Shown here: piece after piece, positions 1-5,199 of the stretch | Layout of the letters: every line of letters begins with the position of its first letter | Position numbering within the stretch: the stretch's first letter is position 1 | Source of the DNA: Pyrinomonadaceae bacterium | GTDB lineage: Bacteria; Acidobacteriota; Blastocatellia; Pyrinomonadales; Pyrinomonadaceae | Direction: 5' to 3' | Assembly: GCA_025937955.1 (NCBI GenBank) | Contig: JAICQI010000467.1 | Location: 1 to 5,199 of the forward strand | Length of the DNA: 5,199 nucleotides | Notes under the pieces: generated by a model | The model's database searches: none | Seen by the model: the letters and a program-made list of their open reading frames with translations, nothing else | Told to the model about the DNA's origin: nothing | Position numbers and translations under genes: made by a program

Positions 1-800
1 ATCAATGGACCCCACGAAACAATCATGATTCCCAGTCCGAGAAAAATGGGAGATACGAAATCCTCCACAACGGAAAAGGTGCTGAAATCGGGCATGAAGC
101 TACGATTAAGTCTGCCCCATGCAACCTGGCTGATGACGTGTGAAATGCATCCGAACAGAAGTACCTCAGCCACCACGCTACCTCGGAAGCCCGCGCACAA
201 AAGGAAGCCATAGATCAGAGCACCGCTGAGCAACGCAACTTTGTGATTAAGTGGATAGCGAATGGCGCGAACGAAATCTGCCATTCCGAAGCCGGAACTC
301 TGAAGGTGAACACGCGCTGTCTTTTCTACTACCGCTCGATACTCATGACAGAGGTCGCCGCACAATGGACAGAGTGGGACCTTCACGCTGAACTTCGTAC
401 AAGCCTTGCAAAAAACTCCACGGCACATTCGGCACACATACTCCGGAGCCGCGTCAGGATGGTTTTGACAAGCACTTGTGTTGGAAGGGGCGGGTGCAAC
501 AAATGTTTCCGGCTCTACCCAGTTCGGCGCCGGCGTTGAGGGCGAATTGTTAAAAGCAGGGTTCGATTCTACGAAAGTTTCAAATGAGATGTTCTTTGGC
601 TCGGGAGCAGTCGTATCTCCCTCGAAGGTGCGTTTGAGTTTTGGCACGCGGCCCGCTTCAATCCAACTCAAGTTGCCTTTGCTGATTTTATCGGTGGGTA
701 GAACGCAGCCTTCCACGATCCATTGTTTCAGCGTCTCAAGGTCGGTCTCGAAAACTCCTTCAGGCGTACTCACGCGCCAGACTTCAGATTGTGCACTCAT
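1..800 (-). CDS. Zinc-finger (B-box-like) membrane protein, 3' end cut by window edge
   Basis: This reading frame is open from ATG at 800 to the left edge, giving 266 visible residues with no stop. AGAGGA lies 6 nt upstream of the ATG, which supports the start. Residues about 7-55 (beginning WRVSTPEGVF) resemble a small GYF_2-like domain. A Pro/Asn-rich linker follows to about 108. Next is a metal-binding cluster: C111, H114, C123, C126, C131, C134, C144, C147, C151 and H152, in the style of a bacterial B-box or zinc-ribbon. Hydrophobic segments at about 186-205, 207-227 and 248-266 look like membrane helices, and more probably lie beyond the edge. From known architectures, a soluble zinc-binding head joined to a Yip1-like membrane domain is plausible, but the membrane family cannot be fixed from this part. 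The biochemical role is unknown. It diverges from the sulfatase gene and there is no evidence of a functional link. Confidence 0.8.
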   Translation of the reverse strand, partial: MSAQSEVWRVSTPEGVFETDLETLKQWIVEGCVLPTDKISKGNLSWIEAGRVPKLKRTFEGDTTAPEPKNISFETFVESNPAFNNSPSTPAPNWVEPETFVAPAPSNTSACQNHPDAAPEYVCRMCRGVFCKACTKFSVKVPLCPLCGDLCHEYRAVVEKTARVHLQSSGFGMADFVRAIRYPLNHKVALLSGALIYGFLLCAGFRGSVVAEVLLFGCISHVISQVAWGRLNRSFMPDFSTFSVVEDFVSPIFLGLGIMIVSWGPL

Positions 801-930
801 GTTCTGTCCTCTTGGGAGATGGCAGGTTGCAGTGGGACTGCCAGGTGGTAAGTCGAACGCCAAGGAATGCTTTGCCCGGGTGGACCAGGAGGGCGGCGAC
901 TAAGCGTCTCGTGGTGGAGCCGCTGGTTAA

Positions 931-960
931 ATACTAAGGCCCTGAATTTACCTACGTCAA
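931..960 (-). promoter_or_regulatory. Candidate sigma70-type promoter for the zinc-finger membrane protein
   Basis: On the reverse strand TTGACG (960-955, 5/6 to consensus) is followed by an 18-bp spacer and TAGTAT (936-931, 4/6). It points towards the gene starting at 800 and would give a leader of roughly 125 nt. This is motif matching only; the organism's promoter consensus is not known. Confidence 0.3.
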
Positions 961-1032
961 CAATTCTTTCTGTCGACACGCCCCACGACCCGGGGTACTC
1001 TACAATCACATTCCTGAGGAAACTCGACGATC

Positions 1033-2448
1033 ATGAGAAAGCTCTTACTGGCTACCGTCGCAATCCTGCTGATGTTTGCCTCGATGGGTATGGGGCAGCG
1101 GGAGCGTCAACAGTCTCGGCCCAACATAATCTTCATCCTTATTGACGACTTGCGTTGGGATGAATTAGGCATCACTGGCCACCCATTTCTCAAAACACCT
1201 AACATCGATCGGATTGGCAGCGAAGGCGCGCTGTTTCGCAATGCCTTTATGACTACCCCGTTATGCTCGCCTTCACGTGCCAGTTTTTTGACCGGGCAAT
1301 ATGCATACACTCACGGCATCACAGACAACGTCGATCGCTCGGTCGCCAGCCATAAACTGATCACGTTTCCACTGTTACTGCAACAAGCCGGTTACGCTAC
1401 GGCTTTTATTGGCAAGTGGCATATGGGGAACGACGATTCTCCGCGCCCGGGTTTCGATCGCTGGGTAAGCTTCAAAGGACAGGGCTCCTATCTAAATCCT
1501 GAGATCAATGAAGACGGCAAAGATGTGAATGCCCGCGGATACATAACGGATCTTCTCAATGGGTACGCGGTTGAGTTCATCAAGCGACGCCATGACAAGC
1601 CGTTTCTCGTTTACCTTGCACACAAAGCGATCCATCCCGAAGTGATGCAGCATGGTGATGGGAGTGTCAACCTGGCCGAAGCCGAACGGTTCATACCTGC
1701 TGAGCGACATCGGAACTTGTTTGTTGGGAAAAAGATTCCGCGCCGGCGCAGTGCAATGCGACCGCCGGCAGGGAAACCTGCGCTGCAACGCACGATAAAC
1801 GATCTGCCTCCGCTAGGACCCAAAACGGCCACATCGGACGAGGTCGTGCTGGGTCGTGAACGGTCACTGATGGCGATCGAAGAAGGAGTCGGCGAGATAC
1901 TGAAGGCTCTGCAAGAGACGAACCAGCTTGATGACACGGTGATCGTTTTTGCAAGCGACAACGGATACTTTTATGGAGAGCATGGCCTCAGCGTCGAGCG
2001 GCGACTGGCGTATGAGGAATCGATCCGAATGCCTCTGCTGGTGCGTTATCCGCGATTGATCAAAGCAGGCACGGTCCGAGACGAGTTGGCGCTGAATATT
2101 GATGTGGCTCCTACTTTGCTCGAACTGGCAGGTATGTCTGCGCCGGCTACAACCCAGGGACGTTCACTCGTGTCGTTGCTGAAAGGATTGGGTGGCGAAT
2201 GGCGCAGGTCATTCTTGATTGAGTATTACTCGGACAAAGTCTTCCCGCGCATGCGGAATATGGGTTACAAGGCTGTCCGCACTGAACGCTGGAAATACAT
2301 CCACTATTTGGAATTGAACAACATGGATGAGCTCTACGATCTAAAAGCGGACCCTTATGAAATGAGGAACATAATCAATCGTCGCGAAGCCGCCCGATCA
2401 CTCGAGGAAATGAAGAGGGAACTGGAACGGTTGTTGAGTGCAAGTTAA
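1033..2448 (+). CDS. Exported type I sulfatase (formylglycine-dependent, Cys-type)
   Basis: A 471-residue protein of the alkaline phosphatase/sulfatase superfamily (S1), which hydrolyses sulfate esters; the substrate cannot be read from sequence. Residues 1-21 form a signal peptide (MRK, then a hydrophobic core), so it should act outside the cytoplasm. Metal ligands D38-D39 sit in FILIDD. The CSPSR motif at 78-82 supplies C78, the residue converted to formylglycine, with R82. K128 and H130 lie in IGKWH, K198 and H201 in the next conserved block, and D309-N310 in the second metal site (ASDNG), with H317 nearby. The C-terminal subdomain ends with a typical ELYDLKADPYE block (433-443). Length is normal and nothing is broken. 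GAGGA at 1016-1020 lies 12 nt before the ATG, a slightly long spacing. Activation needs a formylglycine-generating enzyme, which is not in the window. Its stop overlaps that of arsR by 4 bp; it has no operon partner here, and a link to arsenic is unlikely. Confidence 0.93.
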   Translation: MRKLLLATVAILLMFASMGMGQRERQQSRPNIIFILIDDLRWDELGITGHPFLKTPNIDRIGSEGALFRNAFMTTPLCSPSRASFLTGQYAYTHGITDNVDRSVASHKLITFPLLLQQAGYATAFIGKWHMGNDDSPRPGFDRWVSFKGQGSYLNPEINEDGKDVNARGYITDLLNGYAVEFIKRRHDKPFLVYLAHKAIHPEVMQHGDGSVNLAEAERFIPAERHRNLFVGKKIPRRRSAMRPPAGKPALQRTINDLPPLGPKTATSDEVVLGRERSLMAIEEGVGEILKALQETNQLDDTVIVFASDNGYFYGEHGLSVERRLAYEESIRMPLLVRYPRLIKAGTVRDELALNIDVAPTLLELAGMSAPATTQGRSLVSLLKGLGGEWRRSFLIEYYSDKVFPRMRNMGYKAVRTERWKYIHYLELNNMDELYDLKADPYEMRNIINRREAARSLEEMKRELERLLSAS

Positions 2449-2849
2449 GACCCGAACGTTACCGGCAGTGGTTTTGGACTGCCTTGCAATTGGATCGGCA
2501 ATTCTGGCGCACAACAAATGTTATCTAAACGCTTCCGATCTTGCTGCATAGCAGGATCATTCGCGAGCCACTCGCGCACATCCATCAGCACTTTGGCAGC
2601 GTTCTCATCGTTCGGGGTTGCAATCCTATAGTGCATCCAGATTCCTTCGCGTCGCGCTGCGACAATACCCGCTCGACGTAAATAAGCCAGGTGCCGGCTA
2701 ACTTTTGGCTGATTCGTTTTCAATATCTCCACGAAAAAACAAACGCAGACCTCTTGATCTCCCAAAAGGTTGATGATCCGCAGCCGGGTTGAATCTGCCA
2801 GTGCCCGAAAGAACAACTCACGATCGTAGGGTTTCTCTTTCCTTGTCAT
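2445..2849 (-). CDS. arsR: ArsR family metalloregulator, arsenite-responsive repressor
   Basis: A 134-residue winged-helix repressor, expected to bind the divergent control region and release it when As(III) binds. The N-terminal helix ELFFRALADSTRLRIINLL (11-29) is the classic ArsR opening. The helix-turn-helix spans about 33-61, with QPKVSRHLAYLRRAG as the recognition part, and the wing is around REGIWMHYRI (68-77). The inducer site shows C35 and C37 in the CVC motif, matching the first two Cys of E. coli ArsR (ELCVCDLC); the third position is Val40. A further pair, C112-C113, lies near the C terminus and may complete the site. The start is uncertain: ATG at 2849 fits usual family length, ATG at 2861 adds MPPV, and neither has a good Shine-Dalgarno. 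Longer in-frame extension would run through the operator region and is unlikely. It diverges from arsI and converges on the sulfatase. Confidence 0.92.
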   Translation of the reverse strand: MTRKEKPYDRELFFRALADSTRLRIINLLGDQEVCVCFFVEILKTNQPKVSRHLAYLRRAGIVAARREGIWMHYRIATPNDENAAKVLMDVREWLANDPAMQQDRKRLDNICCAPELPIQLQGSPKPLPVTFGS

Positions 2850-2874
2850 AACAGGCGGCATAATAACATAAAAC

Positions 2875-2894
2875 ACATATGCCTTGACATATGT
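2875..2894. promoter_or_regulatory. Candidate ArsR operator 1 (CATATG dyad over the -35)
   Basis: Two CATATG hexamers, 2876-2881 and 2888-2893, lie 12 bp apart. With flanking A and T they form a dyad with 7-bp arms. The second hexamer also sits in a perfect 10-bp palindrome, GACATATGTC (2886-2895). The element covers the TTGACA -35 box and lies just upstream of arsR, so a bound repressor could shut both directions. The assignment to ArsR is inference from position and symmetry. Confidence 0.55.
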
Positions 2895-2912
2895 CCGGCT
2901 TTGTCGCATACT
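2884..2912 (+). promoter_or_regulatory. Promoter of the arsI-arsC-arsN2 operon
   Basis: A perfect -35 hexamer TTGACA (2884-2889) is followed by a 17-bp spacer and CATACT (2907-2912, 4/6 to the -10 consensus). The predicted transcription start is near 2919, giving a leader of about 68 nt before arsI. It is flanked and overlapped by CATATG-centred dyads, as expected for an ArsR-repressed promoter. Confidence 0.6.
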
Positions 2913-2940
2913 GCGGCGCATATGCGCTTGCGCGTATATG
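2905..2940. promoter_or_regulatory. Candidate ArsR operator 2 (GCGCATATGCGC and overlapping dyads at -10/+1)
   Basis: A perfect 12-bp palindrome GCGCATATGCGC occupies 2916-2927, across the predicted transcription start. CGCATA also occurs 12 bp upstream (2905-2910) and pairs with TATGCG (2921-2926) as a 22-bp spaced dyad. A third overlapping dyad, CATAT at 2919-2923 against ATATG at 2936-2940 with inner CGC/GCG arms, extends the symmetry downstream. Repressor binding here would block RNA polymerase. Which of the overlapping dyads is used cannot be decided from sequence. Confidence 0.5.
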
Positions 2941-2972
2941 TAAAGTTTGAGATGGTTGTGGCCTAAAACGAT

Positions 2973-2978
2973 GAGGAG
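2973..2978 (+). promoter_or_regulatory. Strong ribosome binding site of arsI
   Basis: GAGGAG lies 8 nt before the ATG at 2987. It is the strongest Shine-Dalgarno in the locus and fixes the arsI start. Confidence 0.8.
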
Positions 2979-2986
2979 TAATTGAA

Positions 2987-3535
2987 ATGCAAAACGAACA
3001 AAAACAGGTTCAGGCACTAAAGGCGCACCTGGCGTTGAACGTCAAAGACGTCGAAGCGAGCCTCGAGTTTTATCGAAAACTCTGGGGTATTGAGCCGAGC
3101 AAGGTGCGAACAGGTTACGCAAAATTCGATGTTCAAAATCCGCCGTTAAATTTTACGCTTAATCAGCACGTTTTTAACGAGCGCGGCGCGCTCTCACACT
3201 TGGGAATTCAGGTAGCATCTACGGACGATGTACTCGCCATTCGCGAGCAGTGGACCGACGCGGGCTTATTGACGCGCGACGAAATGCAAACTAGTTGCTG
3301 TTACGCACTGCAAGACAAGACCTGGGTGCGCGATCCCGATGGCAACGAGTGGGAAGTGTTCGTTGTGCTTGAAGACAATCTTCCCGAAACTGCTCCTTGC
3401 GAGTGCGGGACAAAGCTTGAGGACAGTGCTAGCAACACCGAAGCGCTGAAAACAGAAAGCGCGGCTGCGTGCTGTGCGCCAACGCCGATTGGAGTCACGA
3501 ATGCTTCAGCCGTTAGCAAAGCGGGTTGTTGCTGA
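2987..3535 (+). CDS. arsI: ArsI/CadI family organoarsenical C-As lyase (VOC dioxygenase)
   Basis: A 182-residue vicinal-oxygen-chelate protein. Characterised ArsI enzymes are Fe(II)-dependent dioxygenases that split the carbon-arsenic bond of trivalent methyl- or aryl-arsenicals, releasing As(III). The expected residues are present: H14, H71 and E123 as the iron triad, and the vicinal pair C104-C105 that binds the organoarsenical, with spacing close to that of characterised ArsI (H5, H62, C96-C97, E115). The VOC fold covers about 10-128, with the DPDGNEWEVF block at 116-125. A Cys-containing tail follows: C138, C140, C162-C163 and a terminal C181-C182. CadI-named relatives belong to the same family, but the Cys pair and the ars neighbours favour ArsI. 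It is the first gene of the operon, cytoplasmic, and its last 35 bp overlap the aquaporin remnant. Confidence 0.92.
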   Translation: MQNEQKQVQALKAHLALNVKDVEASLEFYRKLWGIEPSKVRTGYAKFDVQNPPLNFTLNQHVFNERGALSHLGIQVASTDDVLAIREQWTDAGLLTRDEMQTSCCYALQDKTWVRDPDGNEWEVFVVLEDNLPETAPCECGTKLEDSASNTEALKTESAAACCAPTPIGVTNASAVSKAGCC

Positions 3536-3716
3536 GGTACTAGGAACGTTTTTCTTGCTGGCGGCAGTGGTTGGTTCGGGCATCATGGCAGAGCGCCTTG
3601 CAAACGGAAATACAGCTCTGGCCCTGCTCGCCAACACTGCTGCCACAGGAGCTGCACTGATTGCCTTGATAATAAGTTTCGCTCCAATTTGGGTGGTTAA
3701 TTCCATCTCAAAATGA
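3501..3716 (+). pseudogene. Truncated MIP/aquaporin remnant (AqpS-like), first two helices only
   Basis: A 71-codon frame that opens like an aquaporin-family channel: RVVAEVLGTFFLLAAVVGSG (8-27) is helix 1, and LLANTAATGAALIALI (42-57) helix 2. Full-length members have about 230-250 residues with six helices and two NPA motifs. This one ends with APIWVVNSISK, exactly where family members continue as PISGAHFNPAV. Restoring one base after 3690 would turn PIW into PISGG, so a one-base deletion is likely, with the rest of the gene lost. The start at 3501 is supported by GGAG 6 nt upstream and by the family N terminus. The TGA overlaps the arsC ATG (ATGA). In some ars operons, as in Sinorhizobium meliloti, AqpS lets arsenite out after ArsC reduction; this remnant cannot form that pore. 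A small translated membrane peptide, or an assembly error, remains possible. Confidence 0.8.
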
Positions 3717-4198
3717 CAAGCACCACACCGTATAAGTTTTTGTTTTTGTGCACCGGCAATTCTGCTCGCAGTATTATTGGCGAGTACCTATTACGGCGGC
3801 TGGGCGGATCGCGATTTCAGGTATACAGTGCCGGTTCGTTTCCCACCGGCAAGGTCAATCCGCTAGCCGTTCAGGTTCTGAAGGACATTTACAACATCGA
3901 TGCCTCGGAAGCTCGGAGCAAATCGTGGGAAGAATTCAAAGATGTAAAGTTTGATTTTGTCGTCACCGTGTGTGACAACGCTCGCGAAACGTGCCCCGTG
4001 TGGCCGGGTCAGCCAATCCTGGCGCATTGGTCGAGTCCGGATCCTGCCGCTGTAGAGGGAACTCAGTCAGAAAAGTACCAAGTGTTTGAAGAAGTAGCCT
4101 CCCAGATTAATCGCCGGCTGCAACTACTTACATCGCTTCCACTGGATAAGCTGGATCGGCTCGAATTAGCTGCTGCCATCCAGGAGATCGGAAAATGA
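3713..4198 (+). CDS. arsC: Arsenate reductase, thioredoxin-coupled LMW-PTP type
   Basis: A 161-residue cytoplasmic enzyme that reduces arsenate to arsenite. It has the low-molecular-weight phosphatase fold: the P-loop CTGNSAR spans C13-R19, followed by S20. The redox cascade residues of the pI258/B. subtilis ArsC class are present, C87 and C94 in VTVCDNARETCPVWPG (85-99), so C13, C87 and C94 form the triad recycled by thioredoxin. HWSSPDPA (105-112) supplies the general acid D110. The C-terminal tail is longer than in the shortest family members but nothing is missing. No convincing Shine-Dalgarno lies before the ATG at 3713, which overlaps the TGA of the aquaporin remnant, so translation is probably coupled to it. 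Its own TGA overlaps the arsN2 start in the same ATGA manner. Confidence 0.93.
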   Translation: MTSTTPYKFLFLCTGNSARSIIGEYLLRRLGGSRFQVYSAGSFPTGKVNPLAVQVLKDIYNIDASEARSKSWEEFKDVKFDFVVTVCDNARETCPVWPGQPILAHWSSPDPAAVEGTQSEKYQVFEEVASQINRRLQLLTSLPLDKLDRLELAAAIQEIGK

Positions 4199-4650
4199 AC
4201 TGCGAAAACATTACGATCACTGACGCTTCACTCGAAGACTTGCGAGATATTCTGGATCTACTTTCTGAAGTCCAGTTGCCGCACGATGGAGTCGCGGAAA
4301 ATGTCACTGGTTTTCTCGTTGCCCGGGATGACGCCGCACGGCTTATTGCTACGATTGGACTGGAACGGCATGGAAATACTGCGTTGTTGAGATCCGCCGC
4401 GGTGGCGCCGGAATATCAAGGCTGCGGGATTGGTTCTCGATTGACCGAAAACCTCCTCGACCGGGCGACAAACAACGGCGTGGAAAGAGTCGTACTCCTG
4501 ACCTCTACGGCAAGCGAATTCTTTGCCCGGCATTTCGGATTCTGCGAAAGCTCGCGCACTGCTTTCGACAAAGCGTTAGCAGGATCATCAGAATGGAACC
4601 TGCCCCGATGCTCAAGCGCCGTATGCATGAGTCTCGAGTTGGCCAAATAA
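4195..4650 (+). CDS. arsN2: Arsenic-resistance GNAT N-acetyltransferase ArsN2
   Basis: A 151-residue GNAT-fold acetyltransferase. The acetyl-CoA pyrophosphate-binding motif is VAPEYQGCGIGSRL (70-83), with the Q-x-x-G-x-G/A pattern at Q75-G80. The early LPHDGVAENVTGFLVA block (28-43), LLTSTASEFFARHFGF (101-116) and the Cys-containing end (C139, C144 in CSSAVCM) match the ArsN2 group usually found in ars operons. Its substrate is not settled; the related but distinct ArsN1 acetylates arsinothricin. The ATG at 4195 overlaps the arsC stop (ATGA), so it is the coupled last gene of the operon. No clear terminator follows in the 56-bp gap before the converging gene. Confidence 0.88.
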   Translation: MNCENITITDASLEDLRDILDLLSEVQLPHDGVAENVTGFLVARDDAARLIATIGLERHGNTALLRSAAVAPEYQGCGIGSRLTENLLDRATNNGVERVVLLTSTASEFFARHFGFCESSRTAFDKALAGSSEWNLPRCSSAVCMSLELAK

Positions 4651-4706
4651 GGCATTCCTTCCGGCCCTCAGAAACCAAGCTCGATCCCTATTCCCGTTTC
4701 TCCTCA

Positions 4707-5199
4707 TCAACTCGCTAATAGTGCGCGGAAAAACTCATGAAGTGTGACTGGTTCCACTTCTATCTCGATCTGCACCCCGAAGCTTGGAAATGGACCAGTG
4801 ATTCCAATCTCTGCTTTAGGTTTTAGTGATATGAGATGTGGAATTTGCTTCATAGCGTTGATGACCATTTCCATGACCGTTAGCGCCGCGTCTCGTAGGC
4901 GTCCCAACAATCTTTTCAGAACACGACCTGCACCGCCGTTGAATGCCCACGGACTATTTCTTTTTTCTTCTGTAAGATGTGATACAGGAAAGTCTATAAG
5001 ACCAAGTTCGCTGTAGCGGGTCAAAGAGTTTTGAAGTGAGTCATCGCGTTTGACTGCCTCAAGAAGGTTGTCCAGGAGGAATCGAAACTCCTCGATGCGT
5101 TTGAGGGCATTTAGCCCGTTCTTAAACACGAGTTCCGGAGCCGGACGATCAAAGTTTAAACTGCTAATCACGTCACCAATCATCTTACTGTACTGTTCA
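4707..5199 (-). CDS. Unrecognised protein, 5' part beyond the right edge
   Basis: The frame reads 163 residues to a TGA at 4709-4707 and stays open through the right edge. The first Met (5183) has no Shine-Dalgarno, and the five codons upstream of it (EQYSK) contain no stop, so the gene probably begins outside the window. The visible part is mainly charged and helical (IEEFRFLLDNLLEAVKR, then RVLKRLLGRLRDAALTVMEM). A short, probably beta-rich end follows, with AEIGITGPFPSFGVQIEIEV and a closing TLHEFFRALL helix. No signal peptide, membrane helix or catalytic motif is seen. I do not recognise the family. Codon use is coherent over the whole frame, and the forward-strand frame inside it (4744-5016) looks like its shadow. 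It converges on arsN2 and is probably not part of the arsenic locus. Confidence 0.65.
   Translation of the reverse strand, partial: EQYSKMIGDVISSLNFDRPAPELVFKNGLNALKRIEEFRFLLDNLLEAVKRDDSLQNSLTRYSELGLIDFPVSHLTEEKRNSPWAFNGGAGRVLKRLLGRLRDAALTVMEMVINAMKQIPHLISLKPKAEIGITGPFPSFGVQIEIEVEPVTLHEFFRALLAS

Noticed and set aside
478..903. Forward-strand open frame of 141 codons
   Set aside because: It is antisense to the reverse-strand zinc-finger gene, which has a good ribosome site and recognisable Cys/His motifs; the forward translation has no family features.
981..995. CCCC/GGGG inverted repeat upstream of the sulfatase
   Set aside because: Only a 4-bp stem, with no run of T and no conserved context.
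1001..1006. TACAAT as a -10 box for the sulfatase
   Set aside because: No acceptable -35 lies 16-18 bp upstream; the spacer region is GC-rich and the match could be chance.
797..1009. Reverse-strand 70-codon frame in the divergent intergenic region
   Set aside because: Its composition is not protein-like, it lacks a ribosome site, and it overlaps the start and leader of the zinc-finger gene.
1990..2016. Loss of a catalytic Lys in the sulfatase (VERRLAYEES where many members have a Lys)
   Set aside because: ERRLAYEE is, as far as I recall, normal for this sulfatase subgroup, and all other catalytic residues are present, so inactivation is not supported.
2850..3017. Long N-terminal extension of arsR
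   Set aside because: The extra 56 residues would be encoded by the operator and promoter region and the start of arsI, and do not resemble an ArsR N terminus.
3474..3500. Earlier GTG start for the aquaporin remnant
   Set aside because: The extra residues (MRQRRLESR) are unlike the family; ATG at 3501 has GGAG at a proper distance.
4649..4660. AAGG-CATT-CCTT hairpin after arsN2 as a terminator
   Set aside because: The stem is 4 bp and no T tract follows on either strand.

Overview
The window looks like chromosomal DNA from a free-living, mid-GC, diderm-type bacterium. An acidobacterial source (Blastocatellia/Pyrinomonadales-like) is a guess from the style of the sulfatase and of the zinc-finger membrane protein; no marker gene is present to prove it. 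No rRNA, tRNA, CRISPR array or insertion sequence is visible.

Left part (1-2448): a reverse-strand gene runs off the left edge (1-800). It encodes a protein with a Cys/His zinc-binding cluster followed by membrane helices. A 232-bp divergent intergenic region separates it from a forward-strand exported sulfatase (1033-2448) with an intact Cys-type formylglycine motif. The sulfatase converges on arsR, and the two stop codons overlap by 4 bp.

Centre (2445-4650): an arsenic-resistance locus. arsR (reverse strand) diverges from a tightly packed forward operon: arsI (dioxygenase that cleaves the C-As bond of trivalent organoarsenicals), a truncated aquaporin remnant, arsC (thioredoxin-type arsenate reductase) and arsN2 (GNAT acetyltransferase). 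The shared control region has a consensus-like promoter (TTGACA, 17-bp spacer, CATACT) overlapped by several CATATG-centred dyads, which are good candidates for ArsR operators. Overlaps inside the operon (35 bp, then ATGA, then ATGA) suggest translational coupling. ArsI and ArsC would both produce arsenite inside the cell, but the window has no intact arsenite exit protein: no Acr3 or ArsB, and the aquaporin stops just before its first NPA motif. A one-base deletion explains how its frame was lost.

Right part (4651-5199): a 56-bp convergent gap, then a reverse-strand gene of unknown function that enters from beyond the right edge.

The arsenic enzymes are familiar families. The points most worth a second look are the broken aquaporin retained as a coupling segment, the apparent lack of efflux, and the operator layout.
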